Source: an uncultured Lachnospiraceae bacterium (lineage in GTDB: Bacteria; Bacillota; Clostridia; Lachnospirales; Lachnospiraceae). Taken from it: a stretch of DNA of 7,645 nucleotides. How positions within the stretch are numbered: position 1 is the stretch's first letter; each line of letters starts with the position of its first letter. The notes beneath the pieces were generated by a model. That model did not search any database and was not told where the DNA came from. It worked only from the letters and a program-made list of their open reading frames with translations. Shown here in pieces: positions 4,693 through 7,645 of the stretch. A program made the translations under genes and the position numbers. Location of the stretch: the NCBI GenBank assembly GCA_947653315.1, contig CANTGP010000137.1:1-7645 (forward strand). The letters run 5' to 3'.

Positions 4693-7596
4693 TTAATCCG
4701 CGTTCAGGCTTCCGCCGGTCAACTCCTGTGCATTGCCTGCCAGTTCTTCCTCGTCTGCCAGATGATAATAATATTTGATGACGTCTTTCGCAATCTGTGC
4801 CGAATAATCGGAGGTGTAACCGTTTGCCACACGGACGGCAATGGCGATTTCCGGGTTTTCGTATGGTGCGTAGCAAACGAACAGGGCGTGGTTGGGCCTG
4901 CTTCTGCTCTCCTGCGCCGTTCCCGTTTTCCCCGCCACGTTGACGCCCAAATCGCCGTAATAACTTTTTGCCTCCACCACTTTTCGCATACCGGAATGGA
5001 TGGCATCCCAATAGGATTCGTCCATTTCGATGGTATTGCGGACTTTTGCCGTATAGTCTTCGATTAATTTGCCGCTGTGGTCGGTCAATTTATCCAATAA
5101 TGTTAAATTATAGCACGTTCCGCTGTTGGCTACCGTTGTAATGTATCGCGCAAGTCCGACAGTGGTAAAGTTATTGGTACCTTGTCCGATGGCGGAACGG
5201 ACGGGGTCCATGTCCGAAACCTGCGGTGTGGACTCCTCGATTTCAATGCCCGAGGTTTCCGTCAGTCCGTACATATCCGCGTATTTTGTCAGTTTTTCAA
5301 GACCGATATCGGTCATATAACGGTCGCCTACGGTGCCGAGACGGTACCCCACTTCATAAAAGTAAAGGTTACAGGAATTCTGGATTCCTCCGGAAACATT
5401 TAAGGTTCCGTGTCCGCCGCGGTTCCAGCAATGGGGCGGCTGATCATCCTCCAGTTTGTCGAAAGTCCCCGTACACTGGACGGTAGTGGAAAGGTCGATA
5501 ACGCCTTCCATAAGCCCCGCCGTGGCGGACACCATTTTAAACGTGGAACCGGGTGCCGTCTTTTGGTACGTGGCGTAGTTAATCATTGGCGTGGACAGGT
5601 CGTTTAACAGGGAATTAAAGTATTCGGCATCCACACCGTTTGCCATCCGGTTATTGTCATATGCCGGGTAGGAAACAAGGGCAAGCACCTCCCCGGTATT
5701 GACGTCCGTAAGCACCACGGAACCCGAATGGGGGTCCAGCGCAAGCTGTGCCGGGGTGATGTCCAAATTGCGGATACGGCTGCGCATGAATTCATAAGGG
5801 GAAATCAGCCCGCTTTGGAACCGCTCCAGTTCTTCCGCTTCCACGGTTACAAGCTCCTGCTCCAAAAGGAGGCTGCATACCTGTCTGCCGGTAATGGCGT
5901 TGTCACGGATCATGTACCGGTAAATCCGTTTATTAAAACCGGTATTATTGTCGATGGATTCAAAGATATAATCCAACAGTTTTTCATAGACTTCCCCGGA
6001 ATTGGAATATTTCCCGGTCAGGTTTAACTTCGTCACATCCACCCAGTTTTTTGAAATGACATAATTCAGGTATTCGTTCAGGCTGATGACCTCGTCCCTG
6101 CTCCAGGCGAGGTATGTGGCATCGGAAGTATCCAGCTCGCTTTCCATGATGATACCGTTGTCATAAAGCAGGGTGGTGATATAGCTTTGGTAAACTTGGT
6201 ATTCCACAGGCAGTTCCAGGTACGGCGTCTTTTTTTCCGTCAGTTCGGCGCGCAATCCGTCCATGACCGCTTCCTTACGTATTACGAACGCTTCCTGGAC
6301 GGCGGTTTCCGTCTCCCCCGCCCCGTCTGCCGTAAAATGCGCCGTATCGATAATGTTATTGTTAAACAGCGCATAATAAACGTCGTCGATGGGAATGAGG
6401 ATGTTGCTGCCGTGTTCTTCCGGATTATATTCCTTGATATTGCGGATTTGGGTAAGCAGAATACTTGCCAGTTTTGCTTCCAGTATGTGGTATACCGCCA
6501 CCTGGAGGTCGCTGTCAAGCGTCAGGTACAAATCATTGCCCGCCACGGGCTCCACACGGTTGCTCGTTTCGATGACTTTGCCCACATGGTCCACCACCAC
6601 ATCCTCGGAACCTTTCGTTCCCTGGAGCTCGGCTTCCATGGAATATTCGATGCCCGATTTCCCGACAATGTCGTTTAACTCATATTTCGGGTCTTCCCCG
6701 TCGTTCAATGCCGTCATTTCGTCCTGCGATATCTTTCCCGTATAACCGATAATTTGGGAGAAATAAATGCTGTCCACATACCGGCGCACGGTATCTTCCG
6801 CTACGGATACCCCTTTTAGGATATCGCTGTTTTCCATGACCACCGCCACCGTTTCCTCGCTTACATTGGTGGCTACCACGGTGGCAATGTATTTTTGGTA
6901 ACTGTTGGCATTCATGGCGAAACGGACCGTCAGTATTTTCAGGACTTCTTCCTTGGTATAACCGAGTTCCGGCACAAACGTGCTGCGGTCATCGGGATCC
7001 GTATAGTTACCGATGCCGAACCGGGTGGAAGAACAAAGGTCATACACCACTTCCGCCGCTGTCTTTGTGGCGTATTTATAGCCGTTTTTCTGGTCCGCCA
7101 GCATGGCGTCGTAAGAAGTATAGCCGTAAACATCCGCAAGAAAGCGTTTTAACTGCCGGTCTTCCACCGCAAAGGCATAATTGCCGTCCGCATCGATAAT
7201 CACGTTAAAATCGTTGATGATGCTGTCGCCGTTTTTTTCAATCATTTTGATTAAATTGTAAATGGTTTCGTTCAACTGGGCGTTTTTACGCCTTCCCGAC
7301 TCATAAACATCCTCGATGGTAACATTATAGGCAAGTTCGTTGTAGGCAAGGCATTTGCCGTTGCGGTCGTAAATATTTCCCCTCGTACTGGACAGGGAGC
7401 GTTCTTTGGTCGTTTTAAACCGGAATTCCGCCAAATAATGTTCCCCGTTCACAATCTGTAAATCAAAAACACGGTAGACCAGTACGCCGCCAAGTGCAAG
7501 GATGATGACCGTAAGGACCATCAGACGTATGCTTACCGTATTCAGGAAATTTTCTTTCAAACGTTCAAACAAACTTTTTCGCACTCCTTTTTTCAC
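4693..7596 (-). CDS. mrdA: Penicillin-binding protein 2, class B transpeptidase (unusually large)
   Basis: The DD-transpeptidase partner of RodA that cross-links new side-wall peptidoglycan outside the membrane. Order of parts: a short cytoplasmic N-terminus; one membrane anchor (about 24-43); the class B start motif STRGNIYDRNG (70-80); a pedestal/dimerisation region with DIVGKSGIEYSMEAELQG (309-326); and the transpeptidase domain with STFK (Ser684 nucleophile, Lys687), SCN (741-743) and KTG (890-892, AGKTGTAQES). PPHCWNRGGHGTLNV (720-734) resembles the HG segment typical of elongation PBP2s. At 967 residues it is much longer than E. coli PBP2 (633). About 230 extra residues lie between LTLDSDLQ (358-365) and SGSVVLTDVNTGEVLAL (624-640), which are nearly adjacent in ordinary PBP2s. 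No ATG fits the N-terminus: GTG at 7596 gives 967 aa but has a poor ribosome site, while TTG at 7572 has AAAGGAG 11 bases upstream. Either start overlaps mreD. Confidence 0.93.
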   Translation of the reverse strand: MKKGVRKSLFERLKENFLNTVSIRLMVLTVIILALGGVLVYRVFDLQIVNGEHYLAEFRFKTTKERSLSSTRGNIYDRNGKCLAYNELAYNVTIEDVYESGRRKNAQLNETIYNLIKMIEKNGDSIINDFNVIIDADGNYAFAVEDRQLKRFLADVYGYTSYDAMLADQKNGYKYATKTAAEVVYDLCSSTRFGIGNYTDPDDRSTFVPELGYTKEEVLKILTVRFAMNANSYQKYIATVVATNVSEETVAVVMENSDILKGVSVAEDTVRRYVDSIYFSQIIGYTGKISQDEMTALNDGEDPKYELNDIVGKSGIEYSMEAELQGTKGSEDVVVDHVGKVIETSNRVEPVAGNDLYLTLDSDLQVAVYHILEAKLASILLTQIRNIKEYNPEEHGSNILIPIDDVYYALFNNNIIDTAHFTADGAGETETAVQEAFVIRKEAVMDGLRAELTEKKTPYLELPVEYQVYQSYITTLLYDNGIIMESELDTSDATYLAWSRDEVISLNEYLNYVISKNWVDVTKLNLTGKYSNSGEVYEKLLDYIFESIDNNTGFNKRIYRYMIRDNAITGRQVCSLLLEQELVTVEAEELERFQSGLISPYEFMRSRIRNLDITPAQLALDPHSGSVVLTDVNTGEVLALVSYPAYDNNRMANGVDAEYFNSLLNDLSTPMINYATYQKTAPGSTFKMVSATAGLMEGVIDLSTTVQCTGTFDKLEDDQPPHCWNRGGHGTLNVSGGIQNSCNLYFYEVGYRLGTVGDRYMTDIGLEKLTKYADMYGLTETSGIEIEESTPQVSDMDPVRSAIGQGTNNFTTVGLARYITTVANSGTCYNLTLLDKLTDHSGKLIEDYTAKVRNTIEMDESYWDAIHSGMRKVVEAKSYYGDLGVNVAGKTGTAQESRSRPNHALFVCYAPYENPEIAIAVRVANGYTSDYSAQIAKDVIKYYYHLADEEELAGNAQELTGGSLNAD

Positions 7597-7645
7597 TGTG
7601 TTCCAGTCTGCGGTTAATCCAAAGGATTGCCGGATAAAGGAAAAT
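7565..7645 (-). CDS. mreD: 3' end of mreD (rod shape-determining membrane protein), cut by the right window edge
   Basis: The reverse frame from the edge encodes 26 residues and then TGA at 7567-7565: IFLYPAILWINRRLEHSEKR followed by SAKKFV. A hydrophobic stretch ending in a basic tail is what the last transmembrane segment and C-terminus of MreD look like, and mreD is the gene expected directly upstream of mrdA in mreBCD-mrdA operons. The frame overlaps the PBP2 start by 32 bases (GTG at 7596) or 8 bases (TTG at 7572), which fits translational coupling. The assignment depends on context and on this short tail only; the rest of the gene lies outside the window. Confidence 0.65.
   Translation of the reverse strand: MFLYPAILWINRRLEHSEKRSAKKFV
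7584..7590 (-). promoter_or_regulatory. Shine-Dalgarno-like AAAGGAG inside the annotated start of PBP2
   Basis: On the minus strand AAAGGAG lies 11 bases before TTG at 7572 (residue 9 of the longest PBP2 frame) and downstream of GTG at 7596. It is the only strong ribosome site near the PBP2 N-terminus, so it favours a TTG start giving a protein 8 residues shorter. The spacing is slightly long, so the choice stays open. The GTG at 7584-7582 is too close to use this site. Confidence 0.4.

Noticed and set aside
6187..6678. Plus-strand open frame (163 codons) opposite mrdA
   Set aside because: It is antisense to a well-conserved PBP2 coding region, with no recognisable domain or convincing start signal; treated as a chance frame.
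1..7645. CRISPR arrays, tRNA/rRNA genes, insertion sequences, phage genes
   Set aside because: No direct-repeat arrays, tRNA-like folds, transposase motifs or terminal repeats were seen; the window is almost fully occupied by core cell-envelope genes.

Overview
This window is the downstream part of a cell-shape and division-site operon, read entirely on the minus strand. It probably comes from a Clostridia-type Firmicute, most likely Lachnospiraceae. That placement rests on protein-family resemblance from memory, on AGGAGG-type ribosome binding sites, on tight gene packing with GTG starts, and on the order mreD - mrdA (PBP2) - minC - minD - minE - rodA - mgsA-like - dac-like. No database search was possible.

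Reading in the direction of transcription (high to low coordinates): the last 26 codons of mreD enter at the right edge and overlap the start of a very large class B penicillin-binding protein, PBP2 (mrdA, 967 aa). The complete Min system (minC, minD, minE) follows, then the SEDS glycosyltransferase rodA, a methylglyoxal-synthase family protein, and a D-alanyl-D-alanine carboxypeptidase. Gaps between these genes are 2 to 41 bases, or the genes overlap, and no internal promoter or terminator is evident, so they are probably co-transcribed from a promoter outside the window. A separate short unit begins at about position 243. It has a good sigma-A-like promoter, an inverted repeat at the expected transcription start, a strong ribosome binding site, and the first 55 codons of a P-loop protein that runs off the left edge.

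The genes form a coherent set. RodA polymerises glycan and PBP2 cross-links it, with MreD as part of the elongation scaffold. MinC/D/E place the division septum at mid-cell. The carboxypeptidase trims pentapeptide donors and so limits cross-linking. The metabolic-family protein between rodA and the carboxypeptidase is the odd member.

The most notable points are these. (1) The methylglyoxal synthase homologue has lost or altered residues known as catalytic in E. coli MgsA (Asp71 to Glu, Asp101 to Gly, plus a phosphate-site Ser to Ala), so it may be inactive or repurposed. (2) PBP2 carries about 230 extra residues inside its transpeptidase domain. (3) The carboxypeptidase has a lipobox and no C-terminal anchor domain. 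(4) The last ~60 bases at the left edge may be a junction: the P-loop gene loses its expected continuation there, while another frame resembles the C-terminal part of SurE nucleotidases. There is no gene-free stretch over 300 bases. The only true intergenic region (167-246) holds the promoter and inverted repeat.
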